From NCBI GenBank assembly GCA_009763385.1, contig CM019827.1, positions 90,566,314-90,630,313 on the forward strand: DNA of 64,000 nucleotides. The letters are read 5' to 3'. The translations under genes and the position numbers were made by a program. This document shows, in pieces, positions 1 to 10,894 of this stretch; the first letter of the stretch is position 1, and the number at the start of each line of letters is the position of its first letter. The notes beneath the pieces were generated by a model that saw only the letters and a list, made by a program, of their open reading frames with translations, was not told where the DNA came from and ran no database searches. Origin of the DNA: Coix lacryma-jobi var. lacryma-jobi. Taxonomy: Eukaryota > Streptophyta > Magnoliopsida > Poales > Poaceae.

Positions 1-138
1 GCACAACTAGTAGCGTTGCCTCGACGCAACCTCACCGATTGCCGCCACGTGCTGCCTCCGCTCTGCTTGTCCTTTTCCAGGACTTCGCCCCTGGTTTTGA
101 GGCCCAAACCGGGAAACCAGCCTTCACGACCATCTCCC
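1..138 (-). mobile_element. Copia LTR 'H', left piece (U3 part)
   Basis: This matches, in the same orientation, the U3 part of the D LTR near 14938-15070 and the complement of the A LTR near 20400-20560. The shared segments include the CTCGACGCAACC stretch and the first hairpin unit (TTTTGAGGCCCAAACC). The LTR is cut at about 138 by the G0 solo LTR and resumes at 4386. The element it belongs to lies to the left of the window. Confidence 0.8.
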
Positions 139-492
139 AATAACAGAACCGACCAATTTGCACCAGATCAAGTACCGAGACCTCCACTTATCGCAGAAAT
201 CATCAAGTACTTAAGCTCGTACAGACCCGGTAGTCCGAAAATCTCGAAGGATTTCAAATCATTTCAACATTTTTCCAAGATCGTACTAGTTCAGCGACAT
301 GCCCACAAGTTACATCACAATTGCACATAGTTCGATTACACCGGAGTACGAAATAATATTACAAACCAAAGTTTGAATAGTAGCGGAAATAACATAGTTT
401 TAAACAGTTCGGAATGTTCTTAATACGGTGCCAACAGTCTGATCAGGTCCACAAAAGCATCAGATAAGATAAGTGGCGACCATGCCCTTGGT

Positions 493-1828
493 CTAGTCAT
501 CTCCCGTAACCAGGTACAGGCAGTTCTCACAGTAGCCAAAGAAGCACTGGCCATCTGCAACAACAAGGGAATAAAACCCTGAGTACAAGAAGGTACTCAG
601 CTAGACTTACCCATCATAAACCAAAATAATGAGACACCAAGGATCATGTAGGCTGTATGTGGGGTTGGCTGCACATACCCTTTCTGCATAAAAGCATTTT
701 TCGTTATGAAATAATCATCCTTTGAGTATTAGCAGTCAACTTTATGTAATCAACCTGATTAACTAGATTTGAACATGATCTAGAGCAAGCACTTGACTAC
801 TTATTCAAGCAAGAGTGACTATATCATCAATGGCCTTTCAGATTCAACATTATAACCATCTTTAGTTCCATAAGTTCTACGGGTGATGATCTACAGTCAA
901 TTACTCATTGTCCAGGAGTGATGGCGATTATAATCAATTCCTACCTAGCTGGGGATAAAATGTCGCACACTCGCCCAATCACACCTGCGCTCGGTAGCCG
1001 TCGGCTGCCACTCAGGAGATTCGAGAACACAACGCGCGGGACGGCCATGGGCCCTTATACACCGGGGGTTATCTCAGGGCCAGGTCGCTCAAGCTATAGC
1101 TGCCCACGGTCATGCCAGGTCGATCAGGCCCTGCCTGCCCTCGGACCATGCTAGGTTGCTCAGAATAGTTGCCCACGGTACAACTGAGGCCCCGGGTGTT
1201 AGGCGTCAACATCTCCATCACCGGCTCGAATAACCTTACTCGGCTTCACGGGATGTACTCAGACCTACTCCGTTTAGTGATTGACACGTTCAATTTGACT
1301 GAAGGGACATTCCCGAATGGGTCCTATGCGACACAGACGGGAGACTACTAGCACACAGAACCCATGTCCTGCTGCTCTTACATCCCATCTCTATCTCAAA
1401 TTAATTATCACTCAGTTATCTCCATGGTAGCACCAGGCTAGTCATGATCAGTATCCACCTAAATGCGGGAGACAGGAAATCACCCGACTTTTACCGATCT
1501 AAGCAGAGCTAAGCATACAATCTAGCCTAGACCTAACAGGGATATCAAGATAATAATAGTTGGTGGACAAGGATATAGTAATAATGCATCAACGGTAGCA
1601 ATCAATTCCTATAACCTAATGCAACAGTCATTATCAGGTTAATCATAAACCATTTGCAAACCGTAGGAGTTAGAATGCTCCGGGGCTTGCCTTTCTCGAA
1701 GTCCGACAGGCGGTGATCACGACACTCGGGCAGTTCCTCGGCGTCGGTGCCTTCGGTCTCCTCGGGCTGACTCTCCTCCCGACTCGGCTCTTCCGGCTGC
1801 GGTGGATTCTGGGTCTCCTCTGCCGATC
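493..1828 (-). CDS. LTR-embedded split ORF in G0 (two exon-like segments)
   Basis: Function unknown. Reading the minus strand, an acceptor-like AG sits at 1830-1829. It is followed by an acidic open segment (1828-1691, 138 nt) that ends in LPEC-x2-H and a GC-type donor (AG|GCAAGC). After an intron-like gap (1690-555) a second segment opens at 554 behind TTGTTGCAG and ends at TAG (493-495). It reads DGQCFFGYCENCLY. The G1 LTR has the same two segments with the same phase (147 nt instead of 138, an in-frame difference) and the same conserved Cys/His spacing across the junction. DNA similarity continues past the TAG, so that stop may be a decay event. Splicing is inferred from sequence only. A structural or regulatory reason for the conservation remains possible. 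Confidence 0.35.
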
Positions 1829-2779
1829 CTGTATGATTCATGATATTTATGAATAGGATTAATGCACAAGAATGCATACATGATGCAACAGAGCTAATAA
1901 CACTTAGGGAGATAAGCACATGTCATCTACTTCATTTTCTTCAACAAGGTGGTTAACATCATCTTAATGATTATAAAAGACCCTAGCATCTAACAACCAT
2001 TTCACCTTCCTAATTAACCAATTAAGACACATAATCATCATAGCATTACCTGCTTAATTAAATTATTTTCATCTACTTTCTTGCTTTATTAATCCTATTT
2101 AAACATGCTTATAACAGCAACCTACCCTAAACATTTTCAGAAAAAACTACAAAAATTACTTAGGGTTGACAGCATGTAAAACAACTCACTGTTAAATTTT
2201 CAAGTCATTTGGATTTAAGTACTGTCCTCTATGAAAAAGACAAATAACATGATGAAAAGGTGCTTTGAACTACACATCTTAACAGAAAGTGTCAAACAGC
2301 AGATTTCATATTTTTCCCTTGAACTTAGCATAAGAGCAGTCCACAAAATTTATCAGGTTCATGTTCCTTATATTTTAATTACTATAAATTATACAAGAAA
2401 ATAGCATTTAACTAATTTAAATGCTACTGCCAAAATATTTCACAGAGCATCTCCAGATTATATTTTTCCTAGAAACTACTCATCTACACAGACTCAACAA
2501 AATTGGAATCATATTTTTCTGAGCTACACAGAATTAGTTATGCATTTTCTAAGTTAACAGCAAAATCTTAAATCAATTTAAACTGCATATAGAATCACCA
2601 AAAATGCATTTAACATTTTTCACAGGTAGCCCTACTCATTCTTAACACAGCAAAATTTGTTTCACAAAATTTGGACTTAAAATGAGCCGTGTATGAATTT
2701 TTGAAGGCTTAACACAAATTCTGCGAAACTGTTTTTAAAAGAAACACGGCCTAAACTGCTACGGGTACCCCCCTTCATA

Positions 2780-3965
2780 CACCAGCAGACACAGGGCAAA
2801 ACGCTAGATGCACCCGACTATCCCGAGCGCTCGCGTACCCAGACTTCTCTCCTTTCCCCTTTTTCTCACTACCAGCGGGCCCCACTGGTCAGGTGACCCC
2901 ACGCGTCAGTGGTCAACGGACCCACGCGACAGAGGCACTGTGCTCCCGCCGGCGCTGACCGGCGCTAGCTCGACGACAATGGCGGACACCAACCCTACCA
3001 CTAGACTCGCCTTCGCGAGGCGGACAAGGTCGTTTAGGTCTTCACGCCAGAGGTTCACTGGAGCAAGCTCGACGACGACAATGGCGGAGCGGCGGCGCGG
3101 CAACTCGGCGTCGAGGCCTCGCCTAGCTATTCCAAGGCTCGGCGACGCGAGCATTAGCTCAAGCAAACCCTAAGCAACCTACCGAGGCTGCTAACGAGCT
3201 TTGCCGGCTTCGGCATTGCCCGGCGCCACGCACGGCGGCGGTCCGCGGCGAACATGGTCATGGCATGGCCCTGTTCCGGTCGAAACATGGTGAGAGAAGG
3301 TTCTCCAACTAACCCTAAGCAACTACGGAGGTAGAGGAGGTGAGAACGAGGCTTGGTTGGGGATGGTTTGGCCGGAGATAGGCGGACCACGTGATGGTCA
3401 TGGTGGCGGCCATGGCGAGAATCCGAGGATGGCGCTCGGCGTTCCGCCGGCTAGAGAGGAGGAGAGGGGAAACCAACCCGTGCTGGTGAAAGAGGAGGTT
3501 AGGGCGGAGGTGTTGGCGCAAGGAATTGAACGGCGGTGCGGTGTGGAGCTAGCAATCGCTCGCCGGAGTTCGGTGGGCGGCGGCGGCGCTGAGCTCTGGA
3601 GAAGATGGAGTGGCGGAAAGCGAGCGAGAGAGAGAGCGAGTCAGTGGGTTTCCGGCTTGCAAGCGCAAAGCGGAGAGGAGGCAAAAGAGATGGAGGGCTC
3701 GATGCATTGCACCTGGCCACTTCTCGTCGGGGCGGCGCTCCGACCGGCGCGGCGGCGTCAGGCATCGGCGGCCACGCGGCGGTTGGACTGAGGGGGAACA
3801 GGGACATGCTGACGGCCCGGCGCAAACCACGGGCGACGGCGAGTGGCGGTTTGAGCAGCGGCGAGGCGATCTTGCGGCGGCGGGGCGGTTTTTGCCGGCG
3901 TACGGGCGACGGCGCGCGGGGGGAGGAGAAGGGGGGATGACAGGTGGGTCCGCTAGGGTTTAAAC
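2780..3965. other. GC-rich gene-like block in the G0 LTR
   Basis: This ~1.2-kb GC-rich, CpG-rich block sits inside an otherwise AT-rich LTR, in the same relative place as blocks in G1 (34980-36130, 45555-46690) and G3 (60600-61670). Several overlapping frames are open on both strands, as expected for GC-rich DNA, and none is recognisable. It resembles the 5' exon/UTR region of grass genes. I call no CDS here. Confidence 0.6.
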
Positions 3966-4385
3966 TAATGAGGTTTTCCCATAATCCTTTTCTGCTCCCT
4001 AACTCCCAATCTAAGCTGAAGTAGGAAAAGCTCCTTAAAGCAAAGTTGCTTAGAATTTTGCAAGGAACAAATCATCTTTAAGGCTCAAGTCTAAATTCTG
4101 CTTAGAAAAAGAATTTTACTCCTAATCCATTTTTCTAATGCAAGAAATAACATTTAAAAGACCTTTTCAGAAAAAATGTTGTTTAGCAAAGTTGTTCCTT
4201 TCATGAAGACCTACAACTTTGGGTTAAGCCACTAAGTCAGAAACAGAAAGCAAAACATAGCTATACTAGATGCTAAACAAGGACTTAAACATAAAACACA
4301 CAAGTGCACATGAAATGATGAGATGCTATGCTCATGCTATGTCAAGTTATGCAATTTAGGGTTGCTTAACACCTAGGGTGTTACA

Positions 4386-4954
4386 CCCCCGGTTTTGATG
4401 CCCAAACCGAGAAACCAGCCATCCATCGCCTGAGTTTTGTGGCCCAAACTCAGAAACCCGCAGCACCTAGGTTTTGAGGCCCAAACCTGGAAACCGTCCT
4501 CAGCCCTAGTTTTCTGGCTCAAACTCGAAAACCGTCAGCGCCCAGGTTTTGAGGCCCAAACCTGAAAACCATCCACTCGGTGGTTTTTCTGTGGCTCAAC
4601 CACCAAACTGAGCCGTAGAGGGGATGCACCGCCCATGCACCCCGTCCACCGACACGTGTCCCTAGGTCCTCGACCCAAGCAACACCGTGCCCGCAAGACT
4701 TCTCTCGTCGCTGTCCCAGGCTGTCAGCCACCACAGCTGATCCTCAGGCCACCGGTCCCTCAGTCCAAGCCTCACGTCCGCCCTTCGCCACTCTCGGTCC
4801 ATCGGCACGACACGTCTCTACTTGACCTTCACCTTGCCTTCGATCACTGTATTCGTGCTCGACACCTGCACAACACAAGCCAAAGAACATTCGCAACAAC
4901 CCAGTTGACAATCACTCATCACTCAGAGACTCGGCATACACCCATGTATCCGCA
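4386..4954 (-). mobile_element. Copia LTR 'H', right piece, ending at the LTR 5' edge
   Basis: Continuation of the LTR at 1-138. It carries a run of hairpin units (4387-4610) with the loop TTTTGAGGCCCAAA. It ends with CATGTATCCGCA, the reverse complement of the TGCGGATACATG start of this LTR family (A starts at 19847, C ends at 52826, D ends at 15640). What follows at 4955 is not a polypurine tract, so this is the outer edge of a minus-strand 5' LTR or a solo LTR. The flank is CACTA sequence. Confidence 0.8.
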
Positions 4955-5102
4955 CGGTAAGCACCGCCAACACGTAGCCCTCTGGATTGACGATGACTAC
5001 GGGGAAGAGTAGGATTGTACGAGGCCTGAGAAGAAGCCGTTGGAGGGTATGTTCATTATCTTGGAATTTGAGGAGGATACAGGCAAAGTACTTTGAGAAC
5101 AT

Positions 5103-6100
5103 GCACAAAAATTTGTCAGCCACTGTGGGTACCGCATAAGGGATAAGATCCCGATCAATGCTCGTGAATGGAAGGAAAAGAAAGAGGCTTCTTATTTTAG
5201 TTTTCCCTCTCATCATGACAAGGCATTGATTTGGCGTGATGTCCTTGAACATTTCACGCTCGAAACAGAAGATGAAGCTTTGAAGGAGTTAGGAACTGGG
5301 CTATGAAGAAGATGGCAACACAATTCCAGTGTTGGAAGAAGAAATTGTACAACACAGTTATCAAGAAGAACCTAACGCTAGATTTCAACACTAAGGCCTA
5401 TGTCAAGTTGAGGTCATTTTGGGATGAGTTTGTAGAATTCAAGACATCGGAGGAGGGTGAGGCATGGGTCAGAAGGAACCAACAGAATGCCCGACAAAAA
5501 CAATACCACCATCACTTGGGATCAGTTGGCTACAAGAGTGCCATTCCTAAGTGGCAAAGAATGGAACTGGAGATTCTCGCCAAGGGGATTGATCTAGAAT
5601 CAATCAACTGGCCTGAGCGCGCCATGTATTGGTTTTTCGGTCATGGAGGAAGCCTGGACCTATAGACATGAAGGATAGATTATGGCACAAAACTCCAAAG
5701 AGCAGGAGAAAGATTTGCTTATGCTCGAGACATGGCTGATAATGGCAGTTGGCAGCCGAACAGAGAAATGGACAAGCTGACATACGCCCTGCAGAATCCT
5801 AAACATGGTGGGAGAACGAGAGGCTATGGGGAAGTGAAGTGGGAGCATGGCTTCGCTAAAGACAAAGAGACCTATAGAAGTCACGCGAGAAAGAAGGAGG
5901 AGGAGGCAGAGCGGATGCGAAGGATGGAGGAAATGGTTCTTCAGTCACAAGCTGCGGCTCGTGAAGCAGTAGAGCGAGAAAAAGCGCTTGAAGGCAAAAT
6001 GAGCGAGGAAATCAAAAGGCAAATGTTGTTAGCAGTAAGTTCCATGCAAAGGCAATCTGCATCGGAGCCGGGAGTCAACATTAGTCCCCTGGTCAGTTGA
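5103..6100 (+). pseudogene. Transposase_24 (Ptta/En/Spm) protein, broken
   Basis: The fragment begins in frame at about 5103 (KIPINAREW, DVLEHFTLE). It shifts frame near 5300 into KKMATQFQCWKKKLY, LRSFWDEFVEFKTSEEGEAW, HHLGSVGYKSAIPKW and NWPERAMYWFFGHGG. It then passes two stops (5663-5665 and 5669-5671) before resuming with PNREMDKLTYALQNPKHGGRTRGYG and a charged coiled coil (KKEEEAERMRRMEEMV). These are the hallmarks of the plant Transposase_24 domain: the conserved Trp/Phe-rich helices, the HGG turn, and the LTYAL-NP-HGGRTRGYG block. In intact CACTA elements this protein accompanies the TNP2-type transposase. No TNP2 catalytic domain is present in the window. Confidence 0.8.
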
Positions 6101-6440
6101 AAAGCCGTTGCGCTTCCACGGAGGTGCCAGATGACGGAGGACTGCGCTTTCCCGTGGACGACATCACCGAGCCTCTCAGGACATGTGAGCTACACATTCC
6201 ACAGGGGAATGCCACAGTCATGGTGGCCATAGGTGTTGTATCTCCTATCGACCCTACGAAGACACCAAAATGTCATGGGGCAATAATACTACCTGGATAT
6301 GCTAGCGTCTCGGTGGATACGGTGGTGAAAGTTACAACAATGTTCAACTTGACATTAAAGGAGGTGATGGTGAGAAGACATTAGGAAAAGCGGAAAAGAC
6401 ATTCATATGTTGGCGCAAGCGCTATATCATTATTCCTTGG
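6097..6440 (+). pseudogene. DUF8039-like domain of the CACTA accessory ORF
   Basis: The open segment contains PVDDITEPLRTCELHIPQGN, AIGVVSP and GYASVSVDTVVKV, then after a stop and shift KTFICWRKRYIIIP. The DDIT-x-CELH-IP pattern and the closing W-x-KRYI are typical of the small beta-rich domain after Transposase_24 in grass CACTA proteins. I infer the family from these patterns; no search was run. It was probably one exon of the original gene. A CAG acceptor-like site at 6567-6569 opens the next piece. Confidence 0.55.
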
Positions 6441-6568
6441 CATCACCTCCCCCTCCTCCTCCTCATCAACCTAACCCTTGGTGCGGATCAAAGTGAATGA
6501 ACCATTTTTTAATAGTTAAGTATTGAGTTAAATAATTGTTTACTCATACCATGTTGTTTTCATAGCAG

Positions 6569-7545
6569 GACCTCCCCCAACCTAAGTCCAATTATCCATT
6601 CACCACATGATCACAGTGTTGCGGGCGATGTCGATGCAATAGAAGATCCAATACGACTGGATCCATCACCGCCACCAGCCTCATCTCCTGCACGACAGGA
6701 TCCAACACGCCACCAGTCCCACCATCTCCTCCGCGACTGGATCCAACACCGCCACCGGCCGCATCCCCCGCACGACGGGATCCAACACCGCCACCTGCCC
6801 CATCTCCACAGTGGGCTCCAATGCCAACACCAATGAAGAGGCCCGTCACACAAACAAAGGCATCGGCCCCACCACCTCCAAAGAAGACAGCCTCTGTGAG
6901 AAAACCAGCTATTCCCAAGATGACAAAACTTCCCTATGAGAAGACCGACGAGGAGAATAGAGCTGCAGTCCAAAAAGAATTGGACCAATTCTTCGAGGCT
7001 TCCAGGGCTAGAAGTCAAGCGAAGCAAAAACCGGAGAAGCCGTACCTTTTCGTACGTCTTGATCTACTAAGGCAAACGGTAGACGCTCACCAGAAAAAGG
7101 TACGTGAATCATGTAAGGCTTCGCCAAAATCAGACTGCGATCGCACGATCAGCAAACCAATTAAGGAGGTGAAGAAGACAAAGAAGAGAGCTGGAAAGGG
7201 TGTCGCACAACTCGGGGAACAAACACAGCAATCGGTGCCCCCTCTAGTTGTTGGGAATGAATATGGTTCAAACATGGACATCCTACAACGAACATATGGA
7301 GACATGGATCCTGAGAAAATGCTCAAATTTTTTGTGGAAACTGGTCTAAACGTGGCCAACATACTCGAACAAGCAGGCATCAAAACTGCTCCAGAAGTTG
7401 ATTAATGGAAGAGGGCAAATGTATATGGTCAACGTCTATACAGCCCTACGGCCCTGAGGGAACTTGGTATGCAAATGTACTTGCTAAATCAGTGGTACAT
7501 CATGGCATGTCGCAGAAAAGCTGATGACTATATTTGAATTAGAAT
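6569..7545 (+). pseudogene. CACTA accessory ORF: Pro-rich repeats and linker upstream of Ulp1
   Basis: 6640-6815 encodes imperfect repeats of the type DPTPPPA-SPARR; a missing base near 6708 shifts the frame. The open part 6821-7405 reads PTPMKRPVTQTKA, KLPYEKTDEENRAAVQKELDQFF, then YGSNMDILQRTYGDMDPEKML. After the stop at 7403-7405 similarity continues with YGQRLYSPTALRELGMQMYLLNQWY. This is the usual helical lead-in to the Ulp1-like domain in these elements. It has no catalytic role of its own that I recognise. Confidence 0.6.
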
Positions 7546-8324
7546 TAGAGACCATGATATTTCCGTGGTGATGACATTATACTTGTTCGGTTTAATGAGT
7601 TACACTAGTTATGCCGCATGGATGCTCTAGACAAATCTCTCGTGAGCTGCTTTTGTCTGTAAGTGATTCTTTCTTTTAATAATCTCACTCTAGCTTATGT
7701 ATATGTATAAGTAATTATTCTCACACTAGCAAGCGTGTCTATATATATGTAGAAACATCATGAGAGAACTCAGACATAAAAATGACAAGGAGATTGGTTT
7801 CATCGATCCGTATATCGTATTCAAGAACCTAAGTACTCCATGTATGGAAACCTCAAACAAAGAGGAATCTCTGGAGGTTCTTGATGAACCAAAGTGACAA
7901 AAGATATATACTATTCCCCTACAACTTAGGGAGAGTGTTGTTATCATATGCACATTTTATTTTACTTACTCCATTTGACATAAAGATATATATGTTGACT
8001 CTATAAACAAATGCAACTTTCACTAGATACTAATTGTGTTCGATCTACCTGAGAGTCATTTGCTAATCTATGACTCATTGAGAAAACCACATGAAGATTG
8101 CGAAGATATGATATACATTATCCGTGGGTAAATATGATCTTTAAATATTGATTTCGGATCTTTAACTCTGCAATAATTAATTAATGATCTAATTATTGTG
8201 TAGGGTTTGGGCTTCGTTCGTTCAGAAACAACGTCCGGATTCGAAAGCGTCACTTCCTGATCCTCTCTGACTAAATGTAAGTTGTACTACCTCCCCACAT
8301 CTTTACCTTATTAGCATGACTCAG
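7546..8324 (+). other. Decayed N-terminal part of the Ulp1 region, with possible introns
   Basis: This AT-rich stretch lies between the linker and the catalytic-Cys segment. A coding-like scrap near 7790-7900 reads EIGFIDPYIVFKNLSTP, matching the start of the Ulp1 region in CACTA proteins. The rest is full of stops, and ATATAT-rich tracts look intronic. The His and Asp of the protease triad could not be placed. Confidence 0.4.
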
Positions 8325-8741
8325 CACACGCGCGCTCAGCCGAGAGTAATCTTTTTATATCTTGTACAGTGGGTTCTACTGCAGCCACCAGGAAACAATT
8401 TGTGTGCATACTATGTTTGTGAGTTCCTCATGGTGTATGAAAAACGAACTCCTCTAGAGAGTCAAGAAGTACGTAACATGTATATATATAATAAATCCAT
8501 TTTATTTATTTGTTGCTATTAAATAAATATTATGTATGTTAATACTTTCTTTTTCCTTTAATGCAAATTGAAGGAGACATGGTTGAAGAACCAGGTGTTG
8601 GATATGGTCCACCTCAAAGCAATTGAAGAGAACATCACTGGATTCCTTAATGACCATGTCCTCAAGCCCGACATTGAGTACTCGTTTAATAAGGACGATC
8701 CAATGAAGCCAAACCAGGATGAACACTTGTATGACATCTAA
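8325..8741 (+). pseudogene. Ulp1-type C48 peptidase C-terminal fragment
   Basis: The segment LQPPGNNLCAYYVCEFL at about 8378-8430 is the nucleophile region of Ulp1/SENP-like cysteine peptidases. These families have Q-x5-C-G-Y-Y-V-C; here the Gly after the Cys is Ala. Downstream, 8572-8741 reads KETWLKNQVLDMVHLKAIEENITGFL and ends in TAA, matching the C-terminal helix of CACTA-encoded Ulp1 proteins. An AT-rich intron-like gap separates the two. The fragment is truncated and cannot be active. Confidence 0.65.
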
Positions 8742-8742
8742 G

Positions 8743-9278
8743 TGGCGAACAATATTTGTGTTGTAAATAAGATCCTTCTCCATGCATAAGTTGGGCAATC
8801 CTCGGATTAAGTCAAGTGAGCTAAGCCTTGCAAGCAAGTCGAAGCTCAGGTGACCAAGTCTCCTATGCCACTTCCAAAGATCAGAGGAGGAAGGTCCAAC
8901 CAAAAGACAACGAGAAATCCCAAATGACTCCGAGAAATTCGCACGAAAGACTTTCCCAAAGGGCGAAATCATACATACAAGATTGCCCTGCAGATCTAAA
9001 ATACGACTGAGATTCGGCTTAAAACAAATCTCATAGTCATCATCGAAAAGTTGCGAAACAGAAAAGAGGTTAAAATGCAAGTTAGAAATAAGAGCAACAT
9101 CACGCAACACAAAGTGCTCATTAACTCGCACCGACCCACGAGACAACAATTTACCTTTGCTATTGTCGCCGAAGGTGATAAACTCCTTTCCGGCGACCGG
9201 ACTAAGACCGGAGAACCACTTGGCGTTTCCGGTCATGTGCCTCGAACACCCGGAATCCACCAACCAAACGTTCTCCAA
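8743..9278 (-). pseudogene. Copia D pol: protease and GAG-pre-integrase fragment
   Basis: On the minus strand, starting from a TTG (9278), the frame reads ENVWLVDSGCSRHMTG, the aspartic protease active site (DSG) of Sirevirus-type Copia. It continues through ITFGDNSKGK to the GAG-pre-integrase block WKWHRRLGHLSFDLLARLSSL (HH of the zinc finger). Homology with C (57513-56990) ends near 8755, where an ~18-bp filler occurs, and stops at 8743 beside the CACTA stop codon. Integrase core, RT and RNase H are missing. Confidence 0.85.
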
Positions 9279-9902
9279 TCGTTTTACCTACATCAATAAA
9301 AAGACATAGGGTGAGTGTTGACGCTCACTAAGTGTCATATTATTAGCATCAACAAGGTCATATAACACAACACACGGGCCTAAAATCAACCAAAAACCTT
9401 TTATAAACTAACGATTTCCACTTGTCCTTGAGTTTTATTTGAATGTAGGAAATTGCAGGGTTTTTGAGCAAAATGACCAAGAGGACCCACCAGGAGGCGA
9501 GCACACTCACCTGGGCTCACTTTGGGCCAAGGTGGGGTGGCGCCCGCCACCCATAACTGGCGGCCGCCAAGGGAGTGAGGTCCAAACTCCTCCCATACCA
9601 CGTCACTTATCCAGGGGAGGCATGCCACACTCATTTGCAGCCATTGATCACTTAGGTCATTGCATCCAAGGGTCAAGAAGGGAAGTCACATGGATCATGA
9701 CCCAGTTGCCCATGTGACGATTATTTGGACATGCAACCGACCTTGGAACCACCTCTCTGGAGCTCCTGGATGCCGTTGAAGCAAAGGCAGTGGATCCAAC
9801 GACCAGGTGGTGGCGGCCGCCACCTAGGGCTGGCGCCCGCCACCACACTCACCCCCCTGACCTAACCCTAGGTCCATAAGTACCCCCCTAGGTCCCTTAG
9901 GC

Positions 9903-9910
9903 TATAAATA
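9903..9910 (+). promoter_or_regulatory. TATA box of the truncated Gypsy LTR
   Basis: TATAAATA lies within GGCTATAAATAGGAC, about 590 bp after the LTR start. A pyrimidine-rich and then GAGA-rich leader follows. This marks the probable U3/R junction on the plus strand. Confidence 0.6.
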
Positions 9911-10825
9911 GGACCCCCCCGAGCTCATTTGTACTCAGACCTCACCTCATTAGTCCCACTCTCTTGTAAGTGAAGCTCTGGTGAAGGAACACTCTAGTTG
10001 AGAGACTTAGAGTGAGAGCGAGAGTGAAGAAGAGAAGAGCTGGAGTTGTAATAGAGGATCTTCTAAGTCTCTGGTATAATTCCAAGTCTTTCTTCATTTA
10101 TCTTAGTGTTCTTCTACTTTCAGCATTTACTTTAAGTTCTTTACTTATTGTTCTTGTCGAGTGCTTTCGATCATAGATAACTTAGTATTTAGTTTGTATC
10201 TAGTTTGGGTTCTTCGCTGAGTAATCAGTGCTCTAGTTTTGGAGGCAAGATTAGAGTAGTATATATTAGTGTAAGCACGGTGCTTAGACTAGTTATACCT
10301 TAGTTTGTGGCTAGCCCCCCCGGATAGCTGTGGTAGCAAACAGGTGGTGACAGCCCTTGGAGCCTTGAATTCCACCACGTAGTTGGGTTAGTTCTTAAAT
10401 CATAAACCTCGTTGTGCACGTCTGAGGTAAATAGTCCAGAGGGTGTGTACGGTTCGAAGAACTAGATAAACTCTTTATTGCTAAGTTAGTTGTGATCGTA
10501 AGTGTGTAGGAAAACATTAATCTGTTCATCGGCCAGACCCCGTCGATTTAGGTTAGTAATAGTTAGTCTTTCTTTCTTTTTAGTAGTACTAGAAACCAAC
10601 CCCCATTCATACATCTCGATCAACCCTGCTAGAATCACTAGTTGTTCATAGCAGTCCTAGTGTTAGTTCTGCCATATTAGCTTCCCTGTGGAAATAAATA
10701 CGATACTCGGTTACTCCCGGGTGAAGTGCTACAATAGACTTATTCTGTGCGCTTGCGGAACCTACCAATACTCATACGAATAGTTAGTTATACTTCTTAC
10801 ATCAAGAAGTACCAACAAACCTTTC

Positions 10826-10843
10826 TGGCGCCGTTGCCGGGGA
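10826..10843 (+). other. Primer binding site, tRNA-Asp type
   Basis: TGGCGCCGTTGCCGGGGA is complementary to the 3' end of plant tRNA-Asp, as used by Athila/Tat-lineage Gypsy elements. It starts 8 bp after the LTR end. Confidence 0.85.
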
Positions 10844-10894
10844 TAGATTCATAGTCTACTCCTAGTGACGACGTTAGCAAGAGTCAACAGTGAG

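Larger units (their letters stand above)
139..4385 (-). mobile_element. Solo LTR of a long-LTR Gypsy element (G0), minus orientation
   Basis: The right end (4364-4385) is the reverse complement of TGTAACACCCTAGGTGTTAAGC, which is nearly the same as the start of the G3 LTR at 59692. Internally it shares blocks with the G1 LTRs: the AATCCTTCGAGATTT(T/C)CGGACTACCGGG stretch near its end, the GKPR/GCAAGCCCCGG segment near 1690, and the GATGGCCAG exon near 554. No PBS, polypurine tract, gag or pol lies inside, so at ~4.25 kb it is best read as a solo LTR. The interrupted H LTR reads ctccc before it (134-138) and ccccc after it (4386-4390), an imperfect TSD. The U5-side boundary is less certain than the start. 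Confidence 0.75.
4955..8742 (+). mobile_element. Decayed CACTA (En/Spm) coding remnant
   Basis: The order of coding remnants is Transposase_24 domain, DUF8039-like domain, Pro-rich linker, conserved helical linker, and Ulp1/C48 peptidase fragment. This is the arrangement of the accessory ORF of grass CACTA transposons. Neither CACTA terminus (CACTA...TAGTG) is visible. The left side is cut by the H LTR and the right side is fused to Copia D directly after the TAA at 8739-8741. Every part has stops or frameshifts, so it cannot be functional. Confidence 0.8.
9316..10889 (+). mobile_element. Truncated Athila/Tat-type Gypsy: one LTR, PBS, short leader
   Basis: It is inserted in D between pol and gag with a perfect TSD gtgag (9311-9315 and 10890-10894). 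A complete LTR runs 9316-10817 (TGTTGAC...ACCAACA) and has a TATA box at 9903-9910. Eight bases later comes the tRNA-Asp-type PBS, followed by only ~45 bp of leader and ~16 bp resembling the LTR terminus (AGAGTCAACA). There is no gag or pol. ORFs predicted inside it are unsupported. Confidence 0.8.

Noticed and set aside
2808..3963. Overlapping ORFs in the G0 GC-rich block
   Set aside because: Open frames on both strands with Arg/Gly/Ser-rich content are expected for GC-rich DNA; nothing is conserved with G1 or G3 at protein level that I could see.
9439..9717. ORFs inside the truncated Gypsy LTR at 9316-10817
   Set aside because: Overlapping frames on both strands of an LTR upstream of its TATA box. 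No recognised product.
10826..10843. tRNA-Asp gene fragment
   Set aside because: It is an 18-nt primer binding site 8 bp after an LTR. No cloverleaf surrounds it.
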